From Hordeum vulgare subsp. vulgare (Eukaryota; Streptophyta; Magnoliopsida; Poales; Poaceae): DNA of 64,000 nt. A program made the position numbers and the translations under genes. The notes under the pieces are model-generated. The model was not told the origin of the DNA. It saw only the letters and a program-made list of their open reading frames with translations, and did no database searches. The stretch is from contig NC_058524.1 in the NCBI RefSeq assembly GCF_904849725.1, positions 355,381,823 to 355,445,822 on the forward strand. The letters are read 5' to 3'. Shown here piece after piece: positions 41,815 to 54,571 of the stretch (position 1 is the stretch's first letter; each line of letters starts with the position of its first letter).

Positions 41815-44698
41815 GCATCCCCAAGCTTAATTCCTACTCGTCCTCGAGTAAGCCAATGAAAACAATGATAATTTTTGATGTGGAATACTACCTAGCATAA
41901 TCTTGATCATATATCTAATCATGGCATGAATCTTAAGATACAAGTGATACAAGGAAATAGTCTATCATTTGACATAAAGACATCCGTACTCAGGTTTACT
42001 AGCAAACATTCATGTCCTTTCAAAATAACAATGCTATAGACAGCTATCCTACAAGAGCATATAGCTTGTCATGCTTGGTCTTCCTAGCATAAGGTATAAA
42101 TCATGAATCCCTGGTGTAAAATCATGCAATTGTATCATACTTTTTAACGCGCTTCAGCTTTTTATTACTCACTCAATACATGAGAGTAAACCATGTATAT
42201 AGCATAAAGTTGGAATAGAATATGGTGGTAGGTTTTAAAGGGGTAAAAGTGAAGAAGAAAGTCTCGCGTCAACTCAACATATCAACGGTCTATGGAGATG
42301 CCCATCAACAGATTTCAATGCGAGGAGTAGGGATTGCAATGCAATGGATGCACTAAGAGCTATAAGTGTATGAAAGCACAATATGAAAACTAAGTGGGTG
42401 TGAATCAAACTCTATAATGAAAAATTCCCACTAGTATATGCAAGTGACAACATAGGAGACTCTCCATATGAAAAACATGGTGCTACTTTGAAGCACAAGT
42501 ATGGAATTAGCCTGCCCATTCTCTATTTTCTCTCATTTTTTCTCTTTTTCTTTTTTTTTCTCTTTCTTTTTTTATTTTTTTGTGATGGGCTCATTTGGCC
42601 TCCCCGATATTTTATTGTTTCGTCCGGAGTCTCATCCTGACTTATGGGGGAATCAAGGTCTCCATCATCGTTTCCTCACTAGGACAATGCTCTAATAATG
42701 ATGATCATCACACTTATATTTACTTACAACTCAATCTTACAACTCGATACCTAGAACAAAGTATGACTCTATATGAATGCCTATGGCAGTGTACCTCGAT
42801 GTGCAATGATCTAGTGTAGAACGAACATAAAAAGCAGACAAGCCAAGTAAATATCATGCTAGCTATCTTACGATCATACAAAGCAATATGACAATGAATG
42901 CACAAGTCATCAAAACAGAAGCGGTGGAAGTTGCATGGCAATATATCTCGGAATGGCTATCGAAATGACATAATACGTAGGTATGGTGGGTTTTTTGAGG
43001 AAGATATAATAAGTCTTATGTGTGATAGAGCGTATCATATCACGTGGTTTGGATGCATCTGTGAAGTTTGCACCGACTCTCGAGGTGAGTAAGGCCAATG
43101 CACGGTACCGTAGAGGCTAGCAAATTGCGGAAAGGTAAGAGTGCATACATCCGTGGATTCAAATTAGTCAAGAAGAACTCATATACTTATTGCAAGATGT
43201 TATTAGCTCTCTCGAAGCAAAGAACAACTCGCATGACCCTTGGGAGAGGGTTGGGAGGAGTTGACCATCTCGCGACTCTGATTATAACAACACAAAGGAT
43301 TTCAATCAAGGATTAGTTATGCTCCAACTTCATCGCATAACCAGAGACTATACATGCATGCTTTGGGAATCACAAACCTTAACATCAAGATTCTTACTAA
43401 TCCACAATCATCAACTAGTGCACTCACATATTACTATCTTAATGTCGCAAAACTATTGCAAGGAATCAAACATATGATACTTAGTGATCTACAGGTTCTA
43501 TGTAGGATTTTATGTCTAACCATGTAAATGACCAATTACTTTTGTCTCTCTAAATAGATATAAGTGAAGCATGAGAGTTTAATTCTTTCTACAAAATACC
43601 ACACTCTAAAAAATATAAGTGAAGCAACAGAGCATTCTACAAATAATGGTTTTCTATATGTAGAGAAACAGGATATCCAAAATTTAAATGATTTAAGTGA
43701 AGCACATGAAGTTCTATAAATCCATATTAAATAGATATAAGTGAAGCTCAATGAGAATTCTATAAATCAAGCATTCACTATCACAAGTGAAAACTAAACA
43801 CAAAAGACGCTCCAAGATTTACGCATATCAGGTGAACGAAGCAAAGACGAAAATATATCGATACTTGTTGAAGAGAGTTGGGATGCCTTTTGGGGCATCC
43901 CCAATCTTAGACGCTTGAGTCTCAATCGATATTTACTTTGGGTTCATTGGGAATCTGCAAGCTTAATATGTTGCCTCTCCTCCTTCTCCTCGTATCGAGA
44001 CCTCCTCGAACTTCGAACACTTCATCCACCCAAAACTTAACAGAAAACTCGTCAGACCTGTTAGTATAATAATGCAAATTACTACATTAAGTACTGTTGG
44101 AAACCCATTCATATATTTTTTTGCATTATATATATTGTAATAAAACTTCTCCATGGCTTATACCACTGATACAATAGATAGTTTCATCAAAACGAGCAAA
44201 ACAATCCATCAGAAACAGAATCTGTCGAAAATAGGATAGTCTGTAGTAATTTGAACATTGACCATAGTACTGTAACTTAAAAAATTACGAAAAATTTGGA
44301 AGAAATAAAAAAGTTCCATAGAATTACACGGTAAAAATTTCAGAAACTTTCAAAGTTATAGTAAAAAAGGTAAATTCATTCACTACAAGCAAAGTTTCTG
44401 TTTTTGCACCGCACATACCAACAAGCAATCTAATCATCCTAAAGGAAAATCTTGGCACATTATTTTTGTAATACAATCGTATTTATACAATGGGATAATT
44501 ATTTTTGTTGAAAAGTTTCTGTAATCAAGATTCACAATGTTTCCATGGGCATGAACAAAGTTCAAAGCTAGCCCCCACTTCAACGGTGCTCGTCCTTGTC
44601 ACTTTCACTTTTCTTTTTTAAAGTTTTTGAAGTTCCTGACTTTATTTTTTTTTAATATTTTAAAATCACACAACAAAAATAGATGACTCTCTAAAACT
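41815..44698 (-). other. Noncoding 3' internal region of element C, with repeated motif and hairpin
   Basis: Collinear in parts with A and E. It contains four copies of a TGCTTCACTTATATC-type motif on the minus strand (near 43557, 43609, 43690, 43734) and an 8-bp hairpin (GGGATGCC 43880-43887, loop, GGCATCCC 43894-43901) next to an internal polypurine-like GGCATCCCCAATCTTAG. The CT-rich run at 42500-42590 matches a similar run in A and E. No gene is supported. Confidence 0.65.
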
Positions 44699-44750
44699 TT
44701 TGGGTTGTCTCCTGGCAGCACTATCTTTAAAGCCTTTAAGCTAGGCATAA
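44699..44750 (-). promoter_or_regulatory. Conserved post-ORF box, element C
   Basis: On the minus strand it reads GCCTAGCTTAAAGGCTTTAA and later AGGAGACAACCC, a diverged version of the box after the ORF in A and E. The hairpin seen in A is not kept. Confidence 0.45.
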
Positions 44751-44849
44751 AGTGCTTAAGTAATGGATCCTCCCGGATCCCAAGGTATATCAAGGCGAAT
44801 TTTATTTAAAAATGATATGTAATTTAGTAGTGGGCACAAAGAAACATGT

Positions 44850-45790
44850 ATCATGCAATGACGAAGTCTAACTCTCTTCCTATGCATTGGCATGTCATAA
44901 AATAACAATTCATGCACATCAAATAAAGGTCAATACATAGGATAAACAGTTTCTTGCATTTTTGTAGTGTTGGAAACATAAAGACTTGGATATGTAGTTC
45001 CTCTCTTATAATAATTGCAAGTAGGAGAACCAAGTACATGCATAATATGTCCATAAAAATCATCATGTGTAATGGTAAAACGCAATCCATCAATATAGTC
45101 CTTAATAAGTGCAAACTTCTCCGATATGGTGTAGTTGGGAGAATTCAAAAAGATAATAGGACTATCATGTGAGGGTGCAATTGCAACAATTTCACACTCA
45201 ACATAAGGAACTATACCAAGTTGATCTCCATAAGCATAATTCACATTGGCATCTTGGACACAATCCTAGCAATCATCAATTTCATGAAAAAGGGATATTT
45301 TAAATGAATCCAAGGGATCGTGGCAATCATCACAACATTCATCCTTCGGTATGTGCATAGGGAAATTAAACAATGTATGAGTTCAAGAGTTACTCTCATT
45401 AGAATGTGAGCACGGGTAGCTAATCCACTCTACCTTCCTTTGTTCTTCATTCTCCTCCTCATCTTTTTCATCTAATGTGCTCACTGTTTCTGAAATTTCT
45501 TGTTCCGTAGTCTCGTGCAAAATATTAGTCTCTTCTTGGATAGGAGAGACTTTCTCAAGAAAAGCATCAATATCATAATTGTATTCATAATTCTCATTGC
45601 AATATTTAAGTATAGCAAAATTTTCAAGTGTGTAAATAGCATCATCATAATTTTCACACTTTTCAAACAAACATTCAATTTCATAATAATGCTTGAAAGA
45701 AAAAAATTCTTCTATTTGTTCCACTTCATAGTAATCATATATACCATTAGCATCTGAAGATAAGGTTTGATAATCATTAAATTCACATTA
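44850..45790 (-). pseudogene. Uncharacterised accessory ORF of element C (broken)
   Basis: Two ORFs in one frame, 45383-45724 and 44930-45244, are separated by in-frame stops, and the frame is open to about 45790. The first is acidic: EFFSFKHYYEIECLFEKC, NENYEYNYDIDAFLEKV, ETVSTLDEKDEEENEEQRK, EWISYPC. The second contains ECEIVAIAPSHDSPIIF, DDFYGHIMHVLGSPTCNYYK. The PTCN-x-Y-x-x-G motif recurs in element E's ORF. No known domain, zinc finger or membrane segment is evident. The ORF occupies the position of gag in element A and precedes the same post-ORF box, so it is the coding module of a pol-less element. I have no basis for a function. Stops show this copy is dead. Confidence 0.5.
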
Positions 45791-46201
45791 AAAGGGAAGG
45801 TGTCGAGCCTTCATCCTAGAGAAACAAGTATAATCATATCTCTGGCATAAATTCCAAGCATACCAATGCAACATATGAATTTGATCCCACAATATTTCCC
45901 TTTTTGAGTCAAGAGATGATCCCTAAAGTATTGACGCTGATCCATTGTTATTCCCATTATCAAGTTGAATGGGGGTTTTCTCGAGATTATCAAAGTAGTG
46001 TTTAATGTTTTCCAAATTACAAGCATGGAGAGTTTTAGGAGGTTCCCCATCTCCATGAGTAGCAAGTACACCTAATTATTTTGGTGTTTCGCATTCCATA
46101 TACATAACTAAAGGTATAAAACAACTAATAACACAAAATAAAAATTACTTAGTGATAAAGAGAACAAGCACACATCAGAATATTCAACCCACGCTATTGC
46201 T
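45791..46201 (-). other. 5' internal region of element C
   Basis: 45811-46071 in another frame gives an 86-residue ORF that may be the shifted N-terminal part of the accessory ORF. It ends at the primer site. Confidence 0.35.
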
Positions 46202-46219
46202 CCCCGGCAACGGTGCCAG
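46202..46219 (-). promoter_or_regulatory. Primer-binding site of element C
   Basis: On the minus strand TGGCACCGTTGCCGGGGA lies 10 nt from the LTR end, one base different from the Athila-type tRNA-Asp site. Confidence 0.75.
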
Positions 46220-46229
46220 AAAAAGGTCT

Positions 46230-47694
46230 TGATAACCCACAAGTGTAGGGGTTCATTTGTAGCCTTTTTTGATAAGTAAGTGTGTCGAACCCAATGAGGA
46301 GCTAAAGGTAGAATTAATATTATCTCAAGTTCTATCAACCACTGATACAACTCTACGCGCGCAAACACTTACTTTACCTAGAAGAAGTATGAACTATTTT
46401 GGGGAAAAATAAAGAGCAAGTAAATAAAAGTTAGGGGTTGATTAGTAGAAAGCTTTTTGTGTAACGAAAGAGAAATATTGTCCATAGGCAATTGAATAGA
46501 ACATGATAAATACTTATCATGTGCAATGAGGAAGAGGCATACGCTAACACACTTTCCATACTTGGATCACATGCACTTATGATTGGATCTATAACAATCA
46601 TCCGAAACTACTAAAAATATTAAGGTAAACCCAAACATAGCATTAAACATCAAATCCTCTTTACTCCCATATACACACAAGTCCCTTAGTCGGGAGTGAG
46701 TTTCTTCCACATACGTGACCCACTATAAGTGAATCATGAACATATTGCAAACCCCCAACGTGTATCCTTCACGTGTGCGCCTCACGGAAGGCACCTTAGC
46801 AAAGCACCATATCAACACACAACTCATATCAATAACATCATATCACAATTAACCCGTAGGACAAAACAGGTCTACTCAAACATCATAGGATAACCACATA
46901 TCATTGGGAAATATTATGTAGTGTTGAGCACCTTGTTTAAGTAGTGAGTTACAGCAGTAAAAGAGGTGTTACACCGCTGCATAGAGGGGGAGAGAGTTGG
47001 TGTTGACGGCGACAAGATTGTTAATGTGGATCACCGTCGCACTCATTGCCCCGGTGGCACTCTAGTGCCACTAGGAGAGAGGGGGGAGAGCCCCCCTCCT
47101 TCTTCTTCTTCCTTGGCCTCCCCCTAGACGGGACGAAAGTTCCCCCTCAGTTCCATGGCCTCCACAACGGCGGAGGGGCAGGAGCCCCTCCGAGATTGGA
47201 TCTCCCTCTTTGTTATCTTCTATTTTCTGTTACTGTTTTCTGGACCTTCACCATTTCTTAAATTCCTGGAGATCTGTAACTCAGACCGGGCTGAAATTTT
47301 GAGGGGATTTTTATCCATAAATTAGCTTTCTTGTGCCCGAAGAAGATCCCCCGATTGACTTAAGAGGTAGCCACTAGGCACCACCCCGTGACAGGGGTTA
47401 GGGGTCGCACCCTGGTACCTACTGGAGGTTGTGGGCCTACGTTTCCGTTGATTTCACCTCCCAAAAATCACATATATTCCAAAATAATTCTCTATAAAGT
47501 TTTATCATGTTTGGACTTTGTTTTATATGGATATTCTGTGAAACAAAAAACATACAACAAACAGGAACTTATACTTGGCAGTAGATCAATATGTTAGTCC
47601 AATAAATCATATAAAATGTTGCCAAAAATATGTGAAACTTGTATAATATTTGCATGGAACAATCAAAAATTATAGATACGACAGAGGCGTATTA
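46230..47694 (-). repeat. Element C 5' LTR (1465 bp)
   Basis: It spans TGATAACCCACAAGTGTAGG to GACAGAGGCGTATTA (terminal CA changed to TA). Target duplication CCCTC follows at 47695-47699. Confidence 0.8.
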
Positions 47695-48495
47695 CCCTCA
47701 AGAATAAACGTAACTACTCACAAGTTATAAACATGCATGATCAAAGAGGTATTAAATAGCATATTGGATCTGAACATATGATCTTCCACGAAGTAAACCG
47801 TACAGCATCAACTACAAGATGTAATCAACACTACTATTCACCCCCAGGTACGAATCTGAGGTTCCGGTACAAGATTGGGCACAGGAGCTCAACTAGGGTT
47901 TTGAGGGGACATGGTGTTGTTGAAGATGTTGATGGAAATTGTCCTCCCCAAGATGAGAGGGTTGTTGGTGATGACGATGGCCTTGATTTCCACCTCCGGA
48001 AGGGAAGTTCCTCCGCCGGAATCGCTCCACCGAAGGACAAAAGTGCTCATGTCCAGGTTCCGCTTCGAGATGGCAGCGCTTCATCCCAAAAGTCCTCCCC
48101 TGATTTTTCCATCTCAAAAGAGAGTATATAACAAAAGATGGTCGCCAGAGATGGGATGGGTGGCCCACTACCCACGAGGCCGTGCTAGGGGGGCTGGTGC
48201 GCCCTGGTGCCTAGTGGTCGCCTGGAAGCCCCCCTCCGGTACTGCTTTCCTCCAATAGTTCTTATTTATTCTATAAATATTCCTTGTAATGTTTCAGCCC
48301 ATTTGGATATGTGTAGAATAGGTTTCTCTAACGTAGTTTTCTCAGGTCCAAGGTTCCATTTGCCGGCATTCTCCCTTTTGGTGTAAACCATATATATTAT
48401 GATAGAAAAGGCATTAGGATTACTCCATAAAATGGTATAATGCATAAATCACTATAAATAACAGTAACAAAACATGATGCAAAATGGACGTATAT

Positions 48496-49823
48496 GCTAA
48501 CAAAAGGTTTAAAGCATGCATCACATGTTAAAGGATCTATGACCATATAACCTCTATATGAATGTGGAATACCTCACCATTAAGTTGTCTTCCATGTCCT
48601 ACATGAACACTTGATCGTTATATAATATTTGAGGAGGGCCCACAATCTCAAAAGATGTCCAAGAATCTCCTCTCCTCTTTCGAAGTCTTGCTTAGATTGT
48701 AACCATGACTAATACTAGGTTTTTTTATTTTCAACAATCTTCATCATGTATACTATTTACTATGTGAAGTTACTTCTCTTGGGATGAGGATATGATCTAT
48801 ATCTTTCTTTTTATTCACATCTTATGATGATGGGTGTCCATGGGTAAACCACAAAATCTCAACTAATGTTTATTTTATATCTCGCATACTCGATTACAAG
48901 GGTAGATGGAACTCAAAGCAAAAACATTAAGCAAAGAAAATCTTAAATTTATTTATCTAAATGATGAAACAATTAAGGGTCAAACTAAAATAGATAGTAA
49001 TGATGATAGAATTGATGGTGATACGATACCAGGGCACCTCCCCCAAGCTTCGAACAATCCAAGGGTGATACCCATACCCAAGTACTCAAGCGTCCTTCCG
49101 AGGTGATGGTGGTGGTGTAGCAGCATCCTTCTTCTCCAACTTATGTCGGAGTATAAAATTCTCCTCCCTCGAGTCATCGTTCTCTTGCTCGAGCTTCATT
49201 ATCATTTTTCGTAGTGCCATCTTGCTTTCCTGTAAAGAAAGTGATGGGATAAATTGATTCTTGGTTTCTTTACCATGTTTAATAGACTGGACTTCTTAAA
49301 TTCCACATGCATATCTTCGGGTTGAGGTAGTGGAACTTTGTATTCATCTGAGCTGGCTTCCTTTGCTTCATACAATTCATTGTCCTCCTCCTCATCAGTG
49401 GACCAAAGATAGGGATATATGTCCCCAAAGATCTTTGGGTCTGAAATAAAGTGGGAGATGTAGCTCTCTCGATCCAAATCTTGAGACAACATATTCTCAC
49501 GCCTACAGGAAAATAGCTCGAAACAAGAACAGAAGAGAAACTCGTGATGCATTGATCAAAACAATCGGGAGTATACATAATGATTCTTTATGGACCGGAG
49601 TACGTGCTCGGGAAGAAGTCCGAGTCCGGGAGGCACACGAGGGCCCCATGAGCCATCAAGGCGTGGATACCGGGGCGCGCCATGTTGTCTTGTGCAACCC
49701 TCGTGGGTCCCCTTGAATCCTTTTTATTTTTCTAATTTTTCTAAAATACCAAAACTGACAGAAATTATTCTTTTGGAATTTTATGATTCGGTTTACTTAC
49801 CATACCACGTACCTACCTTTTTT
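48496..49823 (-). other. Element B spacer between pol and 3' end, after nested insertions
   Basis: It resumes B's internal region after S. It contains TTACATGG-type AT-rich DNA, a copy of the polypurine-like CTCCCCCAAGCTTCGAAC near 49038, and GC-rich sequence at 49600-49720 that resembles an LTR leader. ORFs 49202-49552 and 49279-49578 overlap and lack domains. Some of this may be a further nested LTR remnant that I could not delimit. Confidence 0.4.
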
Positions 49824-50400
49824 TTAGGTTTTTGGAGTGTTCCGGAAGACTTCCCTTATGTGCTCTTCTGATGTTATGACTTCAAAGATATTAGTCCCCT
49901 CATTAATGGGTGCACCCGAAATATAATGTTTGATTCTTTTACCATTCACCACTCTCTCGTTTTTACCTTTGAAGTTATTAATTTTTATGGCACCGGAGGG
50001 ATAGACCTCCTCGACAACATAGGGTCCTTCCCATTTGGAGAGGAGTCTACGTACAAACAATATGAAACAAGAATTGTACAAAAGCACTAGGTCTCACATA
50101 TTGAATTCTCATTTTTGAATTTTTGGTCATTCCATCTTTTAACTTTCTCCTTAAATAACTTGGCATTTTCATAAGCTTGCATCCTCCATTCATCTAATGA
50201 GCTAATATCAACTAACCTCTTTTCACTGGCAAGTTTGAAATCATAATTAAGTTCTTTCATTTCCCGATAAACTTTATGCTCTAGATCAAGAGGTAAATGG
50301 CAAGGTTTTCCATAGACCATTTTGTACGGAGACATCCCCATAGGATTCTTATAAGCAGTCTATAGGCTCAAAGAGCGTCATCTAGTTTCTTAGACCAATT
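49824..50400 (-). pseudogene. pol: Element B integrase, C-terminal part
   Basis: 50087-50341 reads MGMSPYKMVYGKPCHLPLDL, EHKVYREMKELNYDFKLA, NAKLFKEKVKRWNDQK, the segment after the integrase core in Athila elements. 49824-50087 continues in another frame with KWEGPYVVEEVYPSGAIKI (GPY motif), NGKRIKHYISGAP and ends at a stop. The upstream core (50400-51050) is open only in short pieces with many stops. A frameshift near 50087 and the broken core make it non-functional. Confidence 0.75.
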
Positions 50401-51056
50401 CTTCATGGATCTATTGATAGTATTTTTCAAGATTAATTTTATTTCGCGATTGCTTAGCTCAACTTCCCCACTAGATTGAGGATGATAAAGTGATGCAATT
50501 CTATGTTAACATCAGTTTTAGCTAGCATTTTACGAAAAGCACCATGAATAAAATGTGAACCACCATCAGTCATTAAGTATCTAGGGACACCAAACCTCGG
50601 AATGATAATATCTTTAAGTTTTTTAATAGAAGTGTTATGATTAGCACTACTACTTGGAATAACTTCTACCTATTTAGTAACGTAATCAACAGCAACTAGA
50701 AAATGTGTATATCCATTCGAAGAAGGAAAATGTCTCATAAAATCAAAACCCCACACATCAAATCATTCAATTGCAAGTGAATAGTTCATAGCAATTTCCT
50801 GAAGTTTACCAATATTACCTACTCTTTGGCATTCATGAGAAGAAAGATGTACTTACGGGCATCTTTAAAAAGAGTAGGCCAATAGAAACCATATTGTAGT
50901 ACCTTGTGTGCAGTTCTATCACCAGCATGATGTCGTCCATAGGCCTTAGAATGAGACTTCCTTAGAATTTGTTCCTACTCATGCTCATGTATACAACGCC
51001 TAATAACACATCCTTGTTTATAAAGGTGTTGGTCATCCAAAAAGTAATGTAGTAAA
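50401..51056 (-). pseudogene. pol: Element B integrase core, heavily degraded
   Basis: No ORF above 60 codons exists, but spacing between RNase H (51360) and the integrase C-terminus (50341) is that expected for the integrase zinc-binding and core regions. Scattered words in the minus frames (for example around the equivalents of W-G-F-D-F-M and VVDYVTKW) suggest the core. Catalytic residues could not be confirmed. Confidence 0.5.
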
Positions 51057-51900
51057 TCATAGAAGATTTTTTTTCTTTTGTTGATAGGTGAAACTTGGTG
51101 GAATATATTTAACAACAATGTAATTTGCATAATCCGCATACCAAGGAGTACTACGTGAAGTGTTTATAATAGCAAGTTGCTCACAAGGAAAATTATCATC
51201 AATAGGTAGTGGGTCCTCAAGAACATTTTCCATCCAAGACAAGTTATCTCCTACAGGGTTATCAGCTCCCTTTATAACAAGGATATGCAAATCAAATTAT
51301 TGAAGTAGTAGCGCCGATATAATACATATGTATTTAGCATCTTTCTTTTCCATAAGGTACTAAAAAGCAGCATGATCAGTGTGCATAGTTACTTTAGAAT
51401 CGACAATGTAAGGTCTAAACTTATCACATGCAAACACAACTCCTAGAAATTCCTTTTCATTAGTAGCATAATTTCTTTGAGTGATGTCTAGGGTCTTACT
51501 AGCATAATGAATACCAGTCAATTCCTTGTCTACTGTTTTCCCTAGAACATAACTAACATCATAATCACTAGCATCACACATAATTTCAAAGGGTTGGTTC
51601 AATTTGGTGGTTGAAAATAGGTGCACCAATAAAGGCTTTCTTAAGTATTTCAAAGGCATCTACACAATCATCACGAAAAACAAAAGGAACATCTTTTTGG
51701 AGAAGATTAGTTAATCGCCTAGAAATTTGTGAGAACTCTTTAATGAAGCGCATATAGAAACTAGCATGACCAAGGAAACTTCTTATACATTTGATATCTT
51801 TTAGGCAAGGTATTTTCTCTATTGCATCAACCTTGGCCTTGTCTACCACAATACCTCGTTCAGAAATTTTATGCCCAAGCATTATACATTCATTTACCAT
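51057..51900 (-). pseudogene. pol: Element B reverse transcriptase C-terminus and RNase H
   Basis: 51586-51900 encodes ECIMLGHKISERGIVVDKAK, KDIKCIRSFLGHASFYMRFI, the RT thumb/connection. 51360-51659, overlapping in another frame, encodes QPFEIMCDASDYDVSYVLGK, IHYASKTLDITQRNYATNEKE, KVTMHTDHAAF: RNase H with catalytic Asp, Glu and Asp visible. It ends in a stop before LMEKKDAK. 51057-51290 has DNPVGDNLSWMEN, the end of RNase H. Frame changes between pieces show it is dead. Confidence 0.75.
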
Positions 51901-51909
51901 GAAGTGGCA

Positions 51910-53000
51910 CTACTCCCAATTCAAGACAAGATTAATTTCTTCACATCTCTTCAAAACTCGATCAAGGGTGCTCAAGCAATCATCAAAGGAAGTATCGTAA
52001 ACAGAAAATTCATCCATGAAGACCTCAACAATCATTTCACAAAAGTCAAAGAATATAGCAGTCATACATCTTTGAAAGGTAGCAGGGGCATTGCATAGAC
52101 CAAAAGGATTACGCCTATAAGCAGAGGTCCCAAAGGGGCAAGTAAACATAGTTTTCTCTTGGTCCTCTTTTGACATGGGTATTTGAGAGAATCCATAGTA
52201 ACCATCAAGAAAGAAAAAAGTGTGTGTGCTTAGATAATCTTTCCAACATTTGATAAATAATAGGCAAAGGTTAGTTATCTTTCCTAGTAGATTTATTCAG
52301 TTTCCTGAAATCAATCACAATCATATAACCAGATACTATCCTTTGTGGAATGAGTTCATTTTTATCGTTGGGAACAATAGTTATACCACATTTCTTAGGA
52401 ACACAATGAACATGATTTACCCATGTACTATGAGCAATACGATAAATTATACCAGCTTCCAGAAGTATTAGTATTTCAGTTCTTACCACCTCCTTCATTT
52501 TAGGATCAAGGCAGCGTTGATGATCAACGACTGGTTCGGCATCCGGTTCCATATTGATCTTGTGCTCACATAGAGTAGGGATTATGCCTTTAAGATCATC
52601 AAAAGTATATCCAATAGCGGACCTATGCTTCTTTAAGGTTTTGAGTAATCTCTTTTCTTGATGCACTGAAAGTTTAGCACTAATAATAATACAATATATA
52701 TTCTTGTGATCAAGATAATTATATTTCAAAGTGCCACGTAAAGCCTTTGGCCGAAGGAGGAGGACCTAAAATTTCAACTAGTAAGTTGTGCTTAAGAATA
52801 GGTTGGTGATCAAGAAGTACCCTATCTAATTCATTCCTTTCATTTAAGTGCATATCATTCTCATGGTCTAGCAGATAGTAATCTAATTGGTGTGTAGGAG
52901 GTACAACAATAGAAGTAAGACCAATCATTTCATCTTTATTAGGCAATTCCTTTTCATGCGATTGTTTACCAAACTTCAAAAAAATGAATTCATGAGACAT
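51910..53000 (-). pseudogene. pol: Element B reverse transcriptase, N-terminal and palm
   Basis: 52719-53000 and 52271-52729 lead into the RT with EAGIIYRIAHSTWVNHVHCV, IVIDFRKLNKSTRK. 51910-52176 gives PFGLCNAPATFQRCMTAIF and FMDEFSVYD. The catalytic pair is normally FMDDFSVYG; here the second Asp is Glu. An in-frame break lies near 52180-52270 and another near 52720. Athila assignment rests on FMD-x-FSVY and PKKGG-like context (here PKKCG). Confidence 0.75.
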
Positions 53001-53060
53001 ATCACCAAAGGTAACTTTGACCTTCCTGGTAGCACAATTAATTTCAACATTAACAATATT

Positions 53061-53831
53061 CTATAAATCTCTACCGATTATAATGGGGCAAAAGATATCT
53101 TGTTCTGAACCATGTACTAAGAAATCAATGAGATATTTGACTTTTCCACACAATACTTCAACATCTCTAACAATCCCAAGTGGCGATATAGTATCTCTAT
53201 TTGCATGTTTAATAGTAACATCTATGTCTTCAGTCAAAATGGGTGCTATATCATTGGTAATTTCTTTATATAATGTAAAAGGTATAGCATTAATGCTAGC
53301 ACCTATATCACAGAGGTCATGATAAAAATGTCCTCCAATCTTCACCAAGATAACAGGTGTGCCTAACACTGGTTTATTTTTATCAAGTTTGTCTTGTTTA
53401 TTTGTATCAGGCTTTGCAATTCTAGCAGCTTCATCACACAGGTAAATAACTTGCCCATCAATGTTATTAGCTAAGAGATCTTTAACCATAGCAACATTAC
53501 GATCAACATTTATTTGCTCAAAAGGTTTAGGTGTCCTAACATGACTTTTGTTAACCATTGTTGCAACCCTGGAATGCTCTCTAATCTTATAAGGATAATG
53601 GGGTTTCTCAATGTAAGCAATAGGAATAACTGGATCCACATGGTTGATAATTATTTCTTCCTTCTTCACTTCGACAAGTTCATCATGTAGTTTTTCCATA
53701 GGAGGATGGAATTTATACCACTTCTCCTTGGGGAGATCAACGTAAGTGTCAAAATTTTCAGAGAAGGTAGCTACTATCTCAAAATAAAAACTATATTTGT
53801 TGCTAAACTCATGAAAAGGAGAAGTCTCCAT
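53061..53831 (-). pseudogene. pol: Element B aspartic protease and end of gag (256-aa ORF)
   Basis: The longest pol ORF of B. Residues near 170 read HDLCDIGASINAIPFTLYKE, the Athila-type protease site, usually CDLGAS; the catalytic Asp is kept. Downstream PLGIVRDVEVLCGKVKYLID and QDIFCPIIIGRDL complete the domain. N-terminal part has SRVATMVNKSHVRTPKPFEQ, linker sequence after gag. No zinc knuckle was recognised. It is separated from the RT by stops. Confidence 0.75.
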
Positions 53832-54480
53832 GAAATATTTAACGCAATTAAAATTAAATTTTATACATGATGCTTTACCTCTATCGAGTTCCCAATCTTT
53901 AGAATTGTGCTTATTCTTTTCTAGAAGAATTTATTTGAATTCAATAGTCCCCTTCATATAGGAACGAGCCGCACAACCGTCGAGCTATGTTTGATCATCA
54001 TGAGAAAGCCGAGCATTAAAAATTTGTATGATCAATTCTATTGAGACCTCATGATTGGGGCCATAAATTATAAATAAAATTGTGATCATGATGAATCAAA
54101 TACTTAGGATAAAACTTCTGATGAAATTCCAATTTCAGGCGATTCCAATCCATGATCCAATATCATCTAATAGCGTGTACCACAATAGTGCTTTTCCGTC
54201 CAAACATAAAGCGAGAACTTTCTTCTCGACTTTATCTCCTGGTAGACATGAAAGCTTAAACAATCCACAAATATCATTGACATACATTAAGTGATAATCA
54301 CGATGAGTTGAACCGTTATGACTATTAGCTAGTAGTTTCTCAACCATACCCGAACAAATGTCATAATAGATATTTTCAGTAGGTTCAGAAGGTTGATGAA
54401 TAATTTCCACAACTTCTGTTCGAGGTGAAGATGCCCTGAACAAGCCACTCATGGGGTGACCATTCATAGTGACAAGCAAC
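53832..54480 (-). pseudogene. gag: Element B gag pseudogene
   Basis: 54135-54479 encodes 114 residues with HPMSGLFRASSPRTEVVEII, HLMYVNDICGLFKLSCLPGD, KVEKKVLALCLDGKALLWYT, the last resembling the Athila gag core (L-x-L-x-G-x-A-x-x-W). Downstream (53832-54134) the reading is interrupted by several stops. The protein is much shorter than expected, so most of gag has been lost or shuffled. Confidence 0.6.
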
Positions 54481-54571
54481 AGTAAATTTCAACACGTACC
54501 AAAAATTTTCATTACTAATTTCCACTTACCAAAGGAGCTTCACCCCCCGACAACGGAGCAGAAAAGAGTCT

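Larger units (their letters stand above)
35414..47694 (-). mobile_element. Element C: non-autonomous Athila-type element nested in solo LTR S
   Basis: The 3' LTR is 35414-35538 plus 40605-41814 (interrupted by G), the internal region 41815-46229, and the 5' LTR 46230-47694. The flanks are GCCTC (35409-35413) and CCCTC (47695-47699), four of five matching, and the undisturbed B LTR has TCCTC at the same place. The internal 4.4 kb has no protease, reverse transcriptase or integrase, only an uncharacterised ORF remnant. It shares noncoding internal modules with A and E. Confidence 0.8.
34697..48495 (-). mobile_element. Solo LTR S (34697-35413 plus 47695-48495), split by element C
   Basis: The two pieces align end to end with the LTR of element B (TGATCACCCACAAGTATAGG start; ATGGACGTATAT end, diverged from ...GTATCA) but are more diverged from B's LTRs than those are from each other. 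Together they total about 1.5 kb. The flanks are GCTAG (34692-34696) and GCTAA (48496-48500), a target duplication with one mismatch. No internal sequence of its own adjoins either end, so S is a solo LTR inserted in B's spacer. Confidence 0.75.
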
